A stretch of DNA of 64,000 bases from Obelidium mucronatum (GCA_025765595.1 JAIVFH010000090.1:62001-126000); one strand, 5' to 3'; numbered from the stretch's first letter, positions 12,290-25,290 are shown. The notes: generated from the letters alone by a model not told the origin. Program-made: numbers and translations.

Positions 12290-13554
12290 TCACGCAGTCT
12301 TGAATTTTGACTTCTTGAAGTGATTTGCAGTGTCCAAATCCGTGAAATAAATGTAAAAGTTGAAGATAAAACACAACAATCCGGCACACAATGGCTCAGA
12401 AAGTGGATTTGGCTTTGGGCCTGAACCACTGTTGACAACCCGCAAGAGTTCCGTCATGGGATCGTTGGTTGATGAATATCTGCCGTTCAAAACTCCAGCA
12501 AGGGCAGCTTTCGCGGCTTGCTCGGGAGTGGAAACAGTGGAAGCGCCATCAATTTTCTTTGTAATTTCCGGTTTCATTTCGTTTTCGAGCTTGTAACTGT
12601 CAGTGTCCACATTTCCTGGAGCATACATTTGTACAGAGATTCCAAGCGGGAGCAGTTCACTTCGAAGAGAGTCGGCCAAGCCTCTGAGGGCAAAGCGAGT
12701 TGCAGCATAGGACCCGTAACCCACAAAGGAGCAGAAGGTGAGAGTGGAAGTGATGAAGATGATTCTGGATGGAAGATAAGCAGCTTCTTTTTCGCTGACA
12801 CCAGAAATGGGATTCTCAAGCATCGACGATGAGGCACTGTCGCTTGGCAACGAAGTAGAAGTACCAGCAGCTGTTTTTGCAAATGAAAATGCAGCGCGGA
12901 TAACATTGACAGCAGTAAAGTAGTTTGAATTCATTTGCGCTTCGAATTGATTGTTGTCAACACTGAGCTGGTCGATAAGGAAACCTGGATAGGCGACTCC
13001 AGCAAAGCAAAAGATCCAATCAAACTTTCCACCCTGTATTCATTATATGAATTGTGATGAGCAAAAGGTGGATGCTAAGGATACCAAATTGACAAAACAC
13101 CCACCACTTCACACACAGCTTGAACGTTCTGGATGGTCTCCCTGTGTTGGATCAAGTCACCTGGCATAACTTGTACAGATACTCCAAGGGCTTTGACAGC
13201 TTCCAGCTCCTGCACGAGGGCATCCAAGTCACTGGACTGTCTCGCCGCAACTGTTAGATTGGCCCCATTCTTTGCGAGAAGGACAGCCAACGCACGGCCC
13301 ATTCCCCGGGAGGCGCCAGTCACAAGAACATGTTTGCCTCTGACTTGCTTCAGATGGGCGGCAGTCAAGATCATGGACAGCTGGTGAGCAACCAATATCT
13401 AAGCAGTTATGCACAAGACAAGTCAGTCGGCAACGGTCAAGCAGCATACTAGGAAGGGGCCAAGACAGATGATTCGTACCTTGGCCAGAGCCAGAATAGG
13501 CACAACCAGCAGGAGGAGAACGGCAAGAATCGCCAAAGCAGACCCAGTTTCCAT
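12290..13554 (-). CDS. KDSR-like short-chain dehydrogenase (copy 2), catalytic Lys replaced by Arg
   Basis: Exons 13554-13480, 13398-13105 and 13033-12290 give 370 aa. An N-terminal membrane helix precedes TGASRGMGRALA (cofactor site) and CFAGVAYPGF (in place of NNAG). Late motifs match the KDSR subfamily (APGNVDTDSY, then MKPEITKKIDGAST). The expected YxxxK active site reads YAATR: Tyr codon at 12709-12707, Arg codon at 12697-12695. In this superfamily that lysine orients the cofactor and lowers the Tyr pKa, so the protein may be weak, changed in reaction or non-catalytic. The paralogue at 5956 keeps YSASK. It is convergent with NOM1 and divergent from the chitin synthase at 13805 (250 bp between starts). 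Confidence 0.82.
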
Positions 13555-13804
13555 TTTCACCTAATTTTTTGTCCTTGCTTGCCCGGCAGTGCCAGGCTCG
13601 GACCGCGATACCAAGGGCAGAGAGGGGAAGAGGGGGGCTGGGAGAGCCCTGCAAGAAGCGGGGTTCGCCTGGCCCACGACGGACAGCGGACTCGAAGCCA
13701 TTTATTAATAACGGCGCAGGGTTCGACGCCGTTGATTGGCCAGCAGAAATTGCAAACGAATAGAAAACAAAAACACCCAAAACAAAACACCGAACACCCA
13801 AACC

Positions 13805-16800
13805 ATGTCGTACCCGCCGCCCCCGCCCGCCAGCGGCGCCCCGTACAACGCCCAGCGCCCGCAGCCGGGCCCGTACCAGCCGCAGCAGGGCGCGTACGCC
13901 GCGCCGCCCGGCGGCTTCCCGGCGCCGCCGCCCGCCGGCGCCCAGGCGTACCAGTACCAGCCGCTGGCGTCGTCGCCCGCCGCAGCGCCGCAGCAGGTGA
14001 GCGTCGTTCGGCTGTGTTGTGAGCGGCGAATGCCGTCTTCAATTTGCTTGATTGCCAAATGAGAGGGCGTCTGCAAAAATTTCATTCCCTTTCTTCGCAT
14101 GCGACTCTCACTGATCCCCATACCCACATAGTACCAACAGTATGCTGCTTCACAACCTCAGTATGCTGGCCCGCCCCCTTCCCACCAGCAACAGCATCAG
14201 TCTGGCCCCAGTCAGCAAAGAGTGCAAGGTTACGTCCCGTTTGCGCGGAAACAAACCAAAATGGTCAAGAAGGAAGTCGCCTTGACGGATGGCCAATTCA
14301 TTGTCAGTATTCCATTGGCCAAGAAATACATTGAGCATTGCAAGCACAAGGACAGTGAAGAATTCACCCACTTGAGGTAACAAAAAAAAAAAAGTCGTTT
14401 GCACTAAGTCGATGCCGCTAACCACGAGAAATAACCCCCCCTTTGTTTGTTGTGTAGATACACTGCTGCTACCACGGACCCAAACGATTTCGCTAGTACC
14501 TACACCTTGCGTCCCAAAAAGTATGGTCGCAAAACTAGAATCGCTGTCGTTGCGACAATGTACAATGAAGACGATGTCCTCTTTTGTAAATCCATGAGCG
14601 CGATTATGGACAACATCGCCTACTTGTGCAGTGGAAACTGTTTGGGGTGGGGACCTGACTCTTGGAAGGATATTGTTGTAGTCATTGTGTCTGATGGTTT
14701 GTTGTCTTCCTTCGAAAAGTTGAGATTAAAAACATAACGTAATAATTATCGAAATAGGTCGTGCCAAGGTGAATCAAAAGACTCTGGATGTGCTGTCGGT
14801 CATGGGTCTCTACATGGACGGTCTCCCCCGTGCATCAGTGAACGGCAAGCCTGTAACGGGCCACTTTTTCGAATTCAGCACGCAGGTCCGTATTGACAAG
14901 AACTTGGTGGCTCGTTTTGCGGATGACCCAGCCAAGCATATGGGGATTGTTCCGGTCCAGACGCTCTTTTTGTTGAAGGAAAAGAACGCCAAGAAGATCA
15001 ACTCGCACAGATGGTACTTTAGTGCAGTTTGTGAGCAGTTGGATCCGGAGGTTTGTATTTTGATTGATATTGGTACCAAGCCGACCAAGGAGAGTTTCTT
15101 CCACTTGTACCGAGGTTGGTTGTCATCTTTTTTTTGTGCTGTTTTTTTTTTTTTTTTGGCTTTCAGGCTTGCCAGTGATGTCTAATATTTTTGTGACAGC
15201 TTTCGAACGCAACGAACATGTTGCCGGAGCGTGTGGAGAAATTGCCGCTGAACTGGGTCCCTATATGAAGAACTTGCTCAACCCTGTTGTTGCCGTCCAA
15301 AACTTTGAGTACAAAATGTCCAATATCCTCGACAAGCCATTGGAATCTGTGTTTGGATACATTTCTGTGCTTCCGGGAGCCTTCTCGGCATACCGTTGGA
15401 AAGCTCTGCAGGGAAAGCCACTGGAGATGTACTTCAAGGGAGAAAAGCCACACGGAACCAATGTGTCTGAAGCCAACATGTACCTGGCTGAAGATCGTAT
15501 TCTTTGTTTCGAGCTCGTGATGAGACCTGATTCTCAGAATGTGTTGAAGTATGTCAAGAGCGCCAAGGCCGAAACGGACGTTCCAAGCGAATTGCACGAC
15601 CTTATTAAGCAAAGACGTCGTTGGTTGAACGGATCCTTCTTTGCCAGTGTCCACGCTATTATCAACAGTGCACGAATTTGGCGATCTGGACACACTCAAG
15701 GACGCAAGTGGCTTTTGTTTGCCGAGACAGTGTATAATGCCATCAATATTGGTTTCTCGTGGTTTAACATTGGTAACATGTATCTGTCCTTCTATGTGAG
15801 TTGCCTGAGTTTGTTTTGATTTTTTGTTTGGGTGTGGTATTAAGATTATATCCAGTTCCTCTTCAACATTGCTGGTGATGAAACCACCGCTGCATGTATT
15901 GGAGGCGTTACCAGTACTAAGGGTCTTGATCCCTTCTATCCCTATGGAGGAGCCGTTTCTGCTGTTCTTCGTTCTATTTACCTCGGATCTGTTATGGCGA
16001 TGGTCATTGCATCTATGGGTAACCGTCCTGAGGCGTCGAAGCTTATGTACATTGGATTTTCCGTCATCTTTGCTATTTTGATGGGTTTTATGCTCTTCAT
16101 GGGTATTTGGACCATCAAGATCAGTATTGAGGTGTACGATGCCACGAACCCAAGCTCTGTGTTCTCATTCATCAAGTATGCTGCCACTGAACCTACGTTC
16201 AGGGATTTGGTTGTGTCTGTTTGCAGTACCTATGTGCTGTACTTTATTTCAAGTGCCATGTTTTTGGATCCATGGCACACGTTTACTTGCATGATTCAGT
16301 ATTTGCTCATGATTCCCACGTTCACCAATATTCTGATGGTTTATGCGTGTAAGTGGTTTTTTTTTTGTATTGTTTGTATTGCTCTTGGTTGATTCTCGAA
16401 TTTTCTAGTCACCAACATCCACGATGTTTCTTGGGGTACTAAGGGTATCACTGAAGCCTCTGCCCTTCCAGCCGTCACAACATCAGTGAATGCCTCTGGT
16501 GAAAAGATTGCAACAGTCGATCTCCCAGACCAAAACAAGGATGCCGATGAATACTACGTGAATGCCCTGCAAAAGCTTGACCACGAAGCAGCGCACCTGC
16601 GTGACCGTAGGGAAGACAACAGTGTCAAAACCGACGACGACGACTTTTTCAAGCAATTCAGAACCAACACTGTGCTCTTGTGGTTCTTTTCAAACTTTTT
16701 GCTTGTTTTCATCTTCACGAACGGGTGGGTTTTGAACAAGTTGTCGAAACCAGGGCAGGTGAACCCGTACCTGAGTTTCTTGTTGTGGAGTGTTGCAATT

Positions 16801-16893
16801 TTGAGTTTTATCCGTTTCGTTGCAAGTACCGTGTACATTGTGGGTTGGTTGAGGGAGTGGGCTACTGATAGTCATAAGAGAAGTGTTGTTTAA
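13805..16893 (+). CDS. Chitin synthase, division 1 type (copy 2)
   Basis: Exons 13805-13996, 14132-14376, 14458-14696, 14758-15114, 15200-15795, 15856-16348 and 16409-16893 give 868 aa. The N-terminus is rich in Pro, Ala, Gln and Tyr and very GC-rich. The catalytic core includes [34 protein letters not shown] and [13 protein letters not shown]. The C-terminal half has several membrane helices, ending in a two-helix hairpin close to the C-terminus. Exons 3-5 are nearly identical to those of the tandem copy at 17343. The second intron is identical between the two, while exon 1 and the C-terminal exons differ more. It presumably makes cell-wall chitin; different N-termini suggest different regulation or targeting. 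Confidence 0.95.
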
Positions 16894-16933
16894 AAAGTTT
16901 TTTTTTGAGGACCCCGCGATGTGATGGTGTGTG

Positions 16934-16986
<53 letters not shown>

Positions 16987-17342
16987 TATTTGGTCTTTTA
17001 TTTCTTTTTTGTTTTTGTTTCATTCATGTTAGTTTCTTTTTTGTTTTTTGAATACATGTGTGGCTGAGTATTTGTGTTGTCCTCAATTTATTCCTTACCG
17101 TGCAGTCATTAATTCGTTATCATCACCGCAGTGACCAGACGACATTCGTAAATCGTTCCAACTTGGAACGTTGGCGGCTTCAGTTTTTAGTGGACAAAAA
17201 AAATTATGTATTTGAACCTTGGTTGATGAACCTCGATTGGAATTAATTTATAACAGGACAGTCAACAGCAAAAAAAAAAAGCAGACCCACAGCCTGCACT
17301 CTTGCAAAGAAAAAAAAAAGACAACTACAGTTGCGAAAAAGA
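16894..17342. repeat. Intergenic region with (GT)n microsatellite
   Basis: About 450 bp between the two tandem chitin synthases. It contains an almost perfect GT dinucleotide run at about 16929-16985 and T-rich sequence. The 3' UTR of the upstream gene and the promoter of the downstream gene must lie here; no other feature is recognised. Confidence 0.7.
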
Positions 17343-20300
17343 ATGAGCTCCTACCACACCGGCAATCAGTACCCCAACAGCAATCAACCAGCTGGCAGCA
17401 GCAACCTCCAGCAACAGTATCAGAATGCACCATATTACCAACAAGCGTCTCAACAACAACAGCAGCAACAACAAGTATACCAATATCAACCCTTGGGAGG
17501 TTCTGCTGCATCCGGGGCTCAAGGTGGCCAGGTATGCCTTTTTTTTTTCTTTTGTCTTTTTGACGTCTCTCTCTCTCCCCAGTCCCCTTTCCCCATCATC
17601 GCAAATGCATTACCAAAAAAAAAACTTTGAAAGCTGAATCTTTTTTTTTTTTTTTTTTGGTATTCTTATTGACCAGGTATACCCGCCTCCTCCCCCGCAA
17701 GGAAGCAGTTATGTCCGACTGCAACAAACGGCTCAACCAGCCTCGCAACAACAACAGCCCGTCCAGCAACAAAGAGTACAAGGGTACGCTCCGTATGCGC
17801 GTAAACAAACCAAAATGGTCAAGAAGGAAGTCGCCTTGACGGATGGCCAATTCATTGTCAGTATTCCGTTGGCCAAGAAATACATTGAGCATTGCAAGCA
17901 CAAGGACGGTGAAGAATTCACACACTTGAGGTAACAAAAAAAAAAAAGTCGTTTGCACTAAGTCGATGCCGCTAACCACGAGAAATAACCCCCCCTTTGT
18001 TTGTTGTGTAGATACACTGCTGCTACCACGGACCCAAACGATTTCGCTAGTACCTACACCTTGCGTCCCAAAAAGTATGGTCGTAAAACTAGAATCGCTG
18101 TCGTTGTGACAATGTACAATGAAGACGATATCCTCTTTTGTAAATCCATGAGTGCGATTATGGACAATATCGCGTACTTGTGTAGCGGAAACTGTTTGGG
18201 GTGGGGACCTGACTCTTGGAAGGACATTGTTGTAGTCATTGTGTCTGATGGTTTGTTGACTTCTCTTCGAAAAGTTGGGATTTAAAAGTCATAACGTTTA
18301 ATAATTATCCAAATAGGTCGTGCCAAGGTGGATCAAGCGGTTCTGGATGTGTTGTCGGTCATGGGTCTCTACATGGACGGTCTCCCCCGTGCATCAGTGA
18401 ACGGCAAGCCTGTAACGGGCCACTTTTTCGAATTCAGCACGCAGGTCCGTATTGACAAGAACTTGGTGACTCGTTTTGCGGATGATCCATCCAAGCATAT
18501 GGGGATTGTTCCTGTCCAGACGCTCTTTTTGTTGAAGGAAAAGAACGCCAAGAAGATCAACTCGCACAGATGGTACTTTAGTGCAGTTTGTGAGCAGTTG
18601 GACCCGGAGGTTTGCATTTTGATTGATATTGGTACCAAGCCTACCAAGGAGAGTTTCTTCCACTTGTACCGAGGTTGGTTGTCATCTTTTTTTTGCACTG
18701 TTTTTTTTTTGGCTTTCAGGCTTGCAAGTGACGTCTAATATTTTGTGACAGCTTTCGAACGCAACGAACATGTTGCCGGAGCGTGTGGAGAAATTGCCGC
18801 TGAACTGGGTCCCAATATGAAGAACTTGCTCAACCCTGTTGTTGCCGTCCAAAACTTTGAGTACAAAATGTCCAATATCCTCGACAAGCCATTGGAGTCT
18901 GTGTTTGGATACATTTCTGTGCTTCCGGGAGCCTTCTCGGCATACCGTTGGAAAGCTCTGCAGGGAAAGCCACTGGAGATGTACTTCAAGGGAGAACAGC
19001 CACACGGAACCAATGTGTCTGAAGCCAACATGTACCTGGCTGAAGATCGTATTCTTTGTTTCGAGCTCGTGATGAGACCTGATTCTCAGAATGTGTTGAA
19101 GTATGTCAAGAGCGCCAAGGCCGAAACGGACGTTCCAAGCGAATTGCACGATCTTATTAAGCAGAGACGGCGTTGGTTGAACGGATCATTCTTTGCGAGT
19201 CTCCACGCCATCACGAACTCTGCCAGAATTTGGCAATCTGGTCACACACAAGGACGCAAGTGGCTTTTGTTTGCTGAGACCATTTACAACGCCATCAACT
19301 TGTTGTTTTCGTGGTTCAATATTGGAAATATGTACCTATGCTTTTACGTAAGTTCGCGTTTTTTTTTGTAAACAACTCAAGTGAGTAATGGCAAATTTTA
19401 GTTCCTGTTCAACGTGGCTGGAGATGCCGTTACCGCCGAGTGTTCCGGTGGTGTCGTCAGCAAAGAAGGCGTCGATCCATTCTTCCCACACGGAGGCACT
19501 GTTTCGGGCATTTTGCGATCCGTCTACATGGGATCTATCCTTGCCATGGTCATTGCATCCATGGGTAACCGTCCTGAGGCGGCGAAGCGCATGTTCGTTG
19601 GATTCGCAATCATTTTCGCAATTATTATGGCGTTTATGCTTTTTATGGGTGGATGGACAATTGTTCTCAGTGTGCGAGCATACCAAAGCACCAACCCAAG
19701 TGGCGTGTTTTCGTTTGCCAAGTATATGGTACAGCAGCCAAGCTTCAGAGATTTGGTGGTATCTGTTTGCAGTACCTATCTGCTGTACTTTATTTCAAGT
19801 GCCATGTTTTTGGATCCATGGCACACGTTTACTTGTATCATTCAGTATTTGCTCATGATTCCCACGTTCACCAATATTCTGATGGTGTATGCTTGTGAGT
19901 ATTTTTTTTTTCTGTGTTTTTGAAGGAGATTTTTTTTTTTTTTATCGTTCTTGGGTTTCTGATTACCGATTTTTTTTTATCGTAGTTACCAACATTCATG
20001 ACATTTCCTGGGGTACCAAAGGAATCACTGAGGCTACTACACTTCCAGCCGTCACAACATCAGTGAATGCCTCTGGTGAAAAGGTTGCAACTGTCGATCT
20101 GCCAGACCAAAACAAGGATGCCGATGAATACTATGTGAATGCCCTGCAAAAGATTAACCACGAGGCAGCGCACCTGCGTGGCCGTCCGCAAGATAACAAG
20201 ATCAAAACCGATAACGACGACTTTTTCAAGCAATTCAGAACCAACACTGTGCTCTTTTGGTTCTTTTCAAACTTTGTCTTGGTGTTTGTGTTTACGAATG

Positions 20301-20500
20301 GGTACATTATCAACAAGATCACCCCGAAAAATCAAGAAAAGGGTGTTGTTGCTGTGAACCCATATTTGAGCTTCTTGTTGTGGAGTGTTGCTGTTTTGAG
20401 TTTTGTTCGTTTTGTGGCTAGTACAGTGTATCTTGTGGAGTGGATGAAAGAGTGGGCTACGGATAGTCACAAGCGGGTTGGATTTAGCAGTGATGCATAG
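17343..20500 (+). CDS. Chitin synthase, division 1 type (copy 3)
   Basis: Exons 17343-17531, 17677-17930, 18012-18250, 18317-18673, 18752-19347, 19402-19894 and 19986-20500 give 880 aa, with the same seven-exon structure as copy 2. The N-terminus is Gln/Asn/Tyr-rich ([20 protein letters not shown]) rather than Ala/Pro-rich. [12 protein letters not shown] and [13 protein letters not shown] are intact, and the two-helix C-terminal hairpin is present. Sequence identity with copy 2 is highest from exon 2 through exon 5 and falls away at both ends. This points to a recent tandem duplication or ongoing gene conversion over the catalytic core. Confidence 0.95.
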
Positions 20501-20724
20501 AGCCGTTGTTAAATAAAAACAAAAGTGCGAATATCAAAAAAAAAGTTGTCTACCTTGAATCTTATCCTGGTTGTACTTCTATTGCATGTATGTATTGACT
20601 GCCTCGCGGAAGTATAGGATCAGTTGCTGCAAGGGTTTATTTAGCGAACGAGTTTGATTAAATTTGATATTTTTGGTCTTTTTCACTTTGGGCTTGTGTT
20701 TATTTTTTCTGCCGCCACAACAAA

Positions 20725-21895
20725 ATGGATCAGGAGCAGACTGCAGGCGAAACCCGCCTTATCGACAGGGCAGGAAACGTTGTTGACGGAAAGTTGACCA
20801 AGGATAAACTGATTATCCGAGTTGGTGAGTTGCATCTTGCATACACTTCAAGTTGAAAAGGGCTTGAACGCCACACCAATTTAAAGTCGATCGCCCCCAA
20901 CTCCCTTCCGAGAGTATGTTTTTCCAAGTTAACTAATTTCATCGTTTTTTTGTTAATCTTTGAAGGAGCTGTTGTTTTATTGATCCTCATGTGCTCTTGG
21001 GTTGCCCAATGGACCGCCTTTGTGCTTCCAAACTGGAGAGGGGATGACTTCCACACTGGCGGCCTCTGGCAGATCTGTGGGCACAATGACTTTGAGTATA
21101 AAAACATTACTCAAACGTGGTGCAAGTCGCCGGCAACTGGAGTCGATGTCTTGTGTGGTCCATCATCGGATCCACTTCATTCGAGAAATATAACAGACGT
21201 CAAATTGATTCCGGGGCCAAGACGAGAATACAAGTGTCAATCAATAGGAGATTATATTGAGGATTTTAAGAAGGTTGTTTGTGTGGAGCCCTATATGGAT
21301 CGCAGCTATTGTCAAGATTCACAAAACGATGAAGTGGTGACCCAGATTATTGTTTCTCGATGGTTTGAGGTATTGTATGCTGTTTATGTACAGTTAAAGC
21401 ATTTTTTTGATTTTCTATACATCGTTGTAGGCTGCGACAACATGTTTGGATATGGTTTTCGGAATCTCTACTCTTGTTTTTATGCTGTGGCCAGACAAGG
21501 ATCCGAAAAAGTCACGAAGGAACGGGCTTTTTGCGCTCATTGGCATTATTTTGACACCATGGTTTTGTTTCATTGACTTGTTTATCCAAAACAAGTACTG
21601 GTCTCGAATCGGAGTTGGAGCATTCATCAAAAGTGACTTGGAGTTTCTGGATGTAGGTGCAGAGATTGGGATTGTGACTTCGACGGTGGATATGGTCGTT
21701 CAATTTGCTTTTCTTTCCTGGGCCACAAGGAGACATGGATGGAGAGTTGTTGGAGATCATGCTGAATTAGAGAACACTGCCAGTGGAAGGATGGGACCGT
21801 TGATGTCAATGAAGAGCGTCAAGACAGCAAATAGCAGAAGGGACAGTTCGAAAGCGGCTAGTGCACATCGTGAAAGTCGTGTGGAATATATGTAG
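20725..21895 (+). CDS. Four-span membrane protein with claudin-like GLWxxC motif
   Basis: Exons 20725-20824, 20966-21369 and 21431-21895 give 322 aa. One helix (AVVLLILMCSWVAQWTAFVL) is followed by a large, Cys-containing external loop, then three more helices (around LDMVFGISTLVFMLW, GLFALIGIILTPWFCFIDLF and STVDMVVQFAFLSWA) and a Ser/Arg-rich cytoplasmic tail. Soon after the first helix the loop has PNWRGDDFHTGGLWQICG with further cysteines. W-(x)n-GLW-x-x-C in the first loop of a tetraspan is the signature of the PMP22/EMP/claudin superfamily, whose fungal members include SUR7/PalI-type proteins. Membership is inferred from topology plus this motif. Function is unknown; membrane domain organisation is a reasonable guess. 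Confidence 0.7.
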
Positions 21896-21949
21896 ATACT
21901 TTTCTTTTTGGCTGCTTGGGTTTTATCTTTTCACTTCACCAACACAAAA

Positions 21950-24900
21950 ATGAGCACCTTCACGCCTGACCCACAGGTATTGAACCAGCTTGTGGATGCG
22001 CTCTCCAAGAGCCAGCACCCGGACACGGCAGTCCAGAAGCAAGTGGAGCAGGTGATTGCCCGCCAGTGCATGTGTGTGTGTGTGCCGCTGCTGACCGTGT
22101 CTTAGTACCTCTCGCACTTCCGCGAAAACCCGCTCTTTGCGCACTACCTGGCGCTCGTGTTTGCCAGCGCCTCGGTTGCTGCCGATGTGCGCCGCATGGC
22201 TGGGCTGCTGGTCAAGACTGTTGTGCACAGCTCGCAGCAGTACTGGCGCCTGTCGCCCGAGACGATTGCGTTCATCAAGCAGGCTGTGTTCCAGGTGCGC
22301 TGCCCGTGTGTGTGGCTGTGTGTGTGGGTGTGGGTTGGGCCGCAGCCAAAAAGCGAAAAGCCAACCCGCTGTTTGTGTTTTAGGAAATCGAAGACGCCGC
22401 CAATCCCGCGCTGCAGAAGACTGCCGCCATCGTCATCACGTCGCTGGTCGGCATCGACGGCCGCCACGCCCCAGACATTCTGCACTCGCTGGTGTCCAAG
22501 GTCGACCACGCAAACGTGTCCGTCGGCGAGGTAAGACGCCGCGAACGGCCTGCGATATCCCTCTCTAAACAACTGCCTCTGTTGTCTAGGCTGCGTTTGG
22601 CGCGATTGCTATCGTGTGTGAAGATTCTGCCCAATCTTTAAGCCAAGATGCTCCGCAACTGTTGAATGGTCTCATCCCTTTCTTCATTTCAAAGTTTGAC
22701 CACCCTTCCCCAAAACTGCGGTCCCTTGCAATCGCATCTACAAACGAATTCGCCATCCACAATTGCCCTGTTCTTGATCATTATATGAATACGTATGTGC
22801 AAGGGCTGTATCGTCGGGCAACTGATAATGACAAGGATGTTATTAAAAATGTGTGCAAAGGGCTGGTTCTTTGTCTTGAGATGCGCCCTGATGCGCTTAA
22901 GGCTGAAATGGCTGCTTTGATCCAATTCATGTTGAAGTGTACCGAAAGTAGTGACGCCACTGTTGCTCTCGAAGCCTGCGAATTTTGGCTGACTTTTGCG
23001 GAGCAGAACGACCTGATGGATCATTTGGAGCCTTCTTTGAACGAGTAAGTTGTGACATGCGATTTAGGCGAGTTGTTGAACGGTGCTATTTTTCTTATTT
23101 TAGATTGGTGCGGGTCCTCTTGAAGGGAATGGTGTACAGCGAAAATGATTTAATGTCTATGGGGCCTGACGTCGAAGATTCTCATATTGCTGATCGCGTT
23201 GAAGACCTGAAGCCACGCCATGCGAAAGCGAAATCCCACACGTCTGAAATGACAGATGCCCAGAAGAAGCAGTTGAAAGAGCAGCAAAAAGCTGCAGGAC
23301 AGACCCCGGATGATGATGATGATGACGATGACTACGATGATGATGACGAGGATAGTGATGATGAAGCGAATGAATGGACATTGCGCAAATGCTCGGCCGC
23401 TGCATTGGACGTTCTGTCACACTTGTATACGAATGCCATTCTAGAACCTCTGTTGCCTCTCTTGAAAGGTTATTTAACGAGCCCTGACTGGAAGCTGCGT
23501 GAGGCGGGTGTTTTGGCGTTGGGAGCGATTGCAGAAGGCTGCAGCAATGGAATCGAGCCTCATTTGAGTGATTTGGTCAAGTTTTTGATTCAGTGCTTGG
23601 CAGACCCCAAGGTTCGAGCTCTTTTGGTGTTTTTGATGCAGATTTCTTATTGTTCATTGGATGCAGCCACTTGTCAGATCCATAACTTGTTGGACTCTTT
23701 TCCGATTCTCCCGCTGGATTGTTTATGGCCCTGAACGCACTCAACCTGAACCTAATCATGCAGAACTCTACTTTCACCCAAGTTTGCGAGGAGTATGTAC
23801 TTCAGATTTACAACTGCTAGCTCTTGTTTTTCTCTAAACGCAATTGTTTCTCCAGCTTCTTGTCATGGTTCTTGACAACAGTAAGCGAGTCCAGAATGCT
23901 GCTTGTAGTGCACTCGCTACGCTGGAAGAAGAGGCTTTGGATATGCTCAATCCATTCTTGCCTCACATTTTGCAAACCCTTTCTTCGGCATTCAACAAGT
24001 ACCAGGTACCAATGCATATAAACCATAATTTCTTTTCGATTCTAAACATTCGTGTTTGGAACAGAGCCACAATTTGCTGCTTCTGTATGATGCCGTTGGT
24101 ACTTTGGCTAATTCAGTTGGACCAGCCCTCAACAACGAGCAGTATATCCCAGTCCTGCTGGCCCCATTGATCGCAAAATGGGGTGTTATCCATGATGACG
24201 ATCGGGATATTTTCTCCCTTCTCGAATGCCTCGCTTCCGTTGCGATTGCATTGGGACCAGGATTCCGTGAAATGGCGCCACCAGTCTGGGAACGGTGCCT
24301 GCGAATTATTCAATCCAACTTGCACAAGCAAGTGCAATACAAGGAAGCCGTTGCTCAAGGTGCACCTGAGGCTGTTGAAGAACCTGACATGGACTTCGTT
24401 ATCGTGGCCGTGGATTTGTTGGCTGCTGTTGTACAAGGACTCGGCGAAAGTGCTATGGAGCTGGTGACGCGATCAAACCCTCCAATCATGAGTGTTGTAG
24501 AGTTTTGCATGAAGGTAATATTTTTTGGGATGATTGCAGCAGTTTCTGATATAGACTTTTTTTTTGCAGGATGAGCTGCCAGATATTAGGCAAAGTGCCT
24601 TTTCACTTTTAGGAGATTTAATTATTTCATGCTTCCCAGTCGTGAGACCCCACTTGGAGACCATTTTCCCTCTTATTATTCATCAAATTGGCCGGAAAGA
24701 TGAACCCCGTGAATTATCGGTTTGTAACAACGCCACGTGGGCAACCGGAGAACTTGCTTTGCAGCTTGGAGCAGATGCCAAACCATTCATTGGTCCGTTG
24801 CTCCCAGTTCTTGTCAGTGTCGTTAATGCAAACCCAATCCGCATTCGTTCATTGCAAGAAAATGCCGCCATTACTCTGGGACGATTTGGTTTAGTTTGTC

Positions 24901-25290
24901 CCGCAGAAATGGCGCCTGCCATACATGTTTTTGCCATGGGATGGTGTACGGCTTTGAGAGATGTGAGAGATAACTTGGAGAAGGAATCTGCGTACAAGGG
25001 TATGTGTATGATGGTTCAAGCGAATCCGCAGGGTATCTTTCAGCATATTGCGTACTTTTGTGATGCTGTTTCGAGATGGGAACGGCCTTCGGTGTCAATG
25101 AATGAGATGTTTAGAGTGGTAAGTTCATTTGGTGGGATTCGTTTTTTTTTCTCAACTCTGAATTTGTTTTTGTTTCCTATAGACTTTGACGGGATACCGC
25201 AATGCACTGGGGGAGGCACAATGGGCACAGGTGGTTTCTGGCTTCCCTACTCAAACTCGAGAGAAGCTTCAGGCAAGATATGGGTTGTGA
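21950..25290 (+). CDS. KAP104: Transportin / karyopherin beta-2
   Basis: Nuclear import receptor for PY-NLS cargos such as mRNA-binding proteins. Ten exons: 21950-22051, 22106-22294, 22384-22530, 22590-23044, 23104-23611, 23667-23792, 23856-24005, 24065-24514, 24570-25118 and 25183-25290, summing to 927 aa, close to yeast Kap104. HEAT repeats run throughout. The acidic loop that releases cargo upon Ran-GTP binding is the Asp-rich tract encoded at about 23305-23365. It is followed by [17 protein letters not shown], a transportin signature. Later blocks ([45 protein letters not shown]) also match. The first three exons are GC-rich compared with the rest. Confidence 0.95.
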
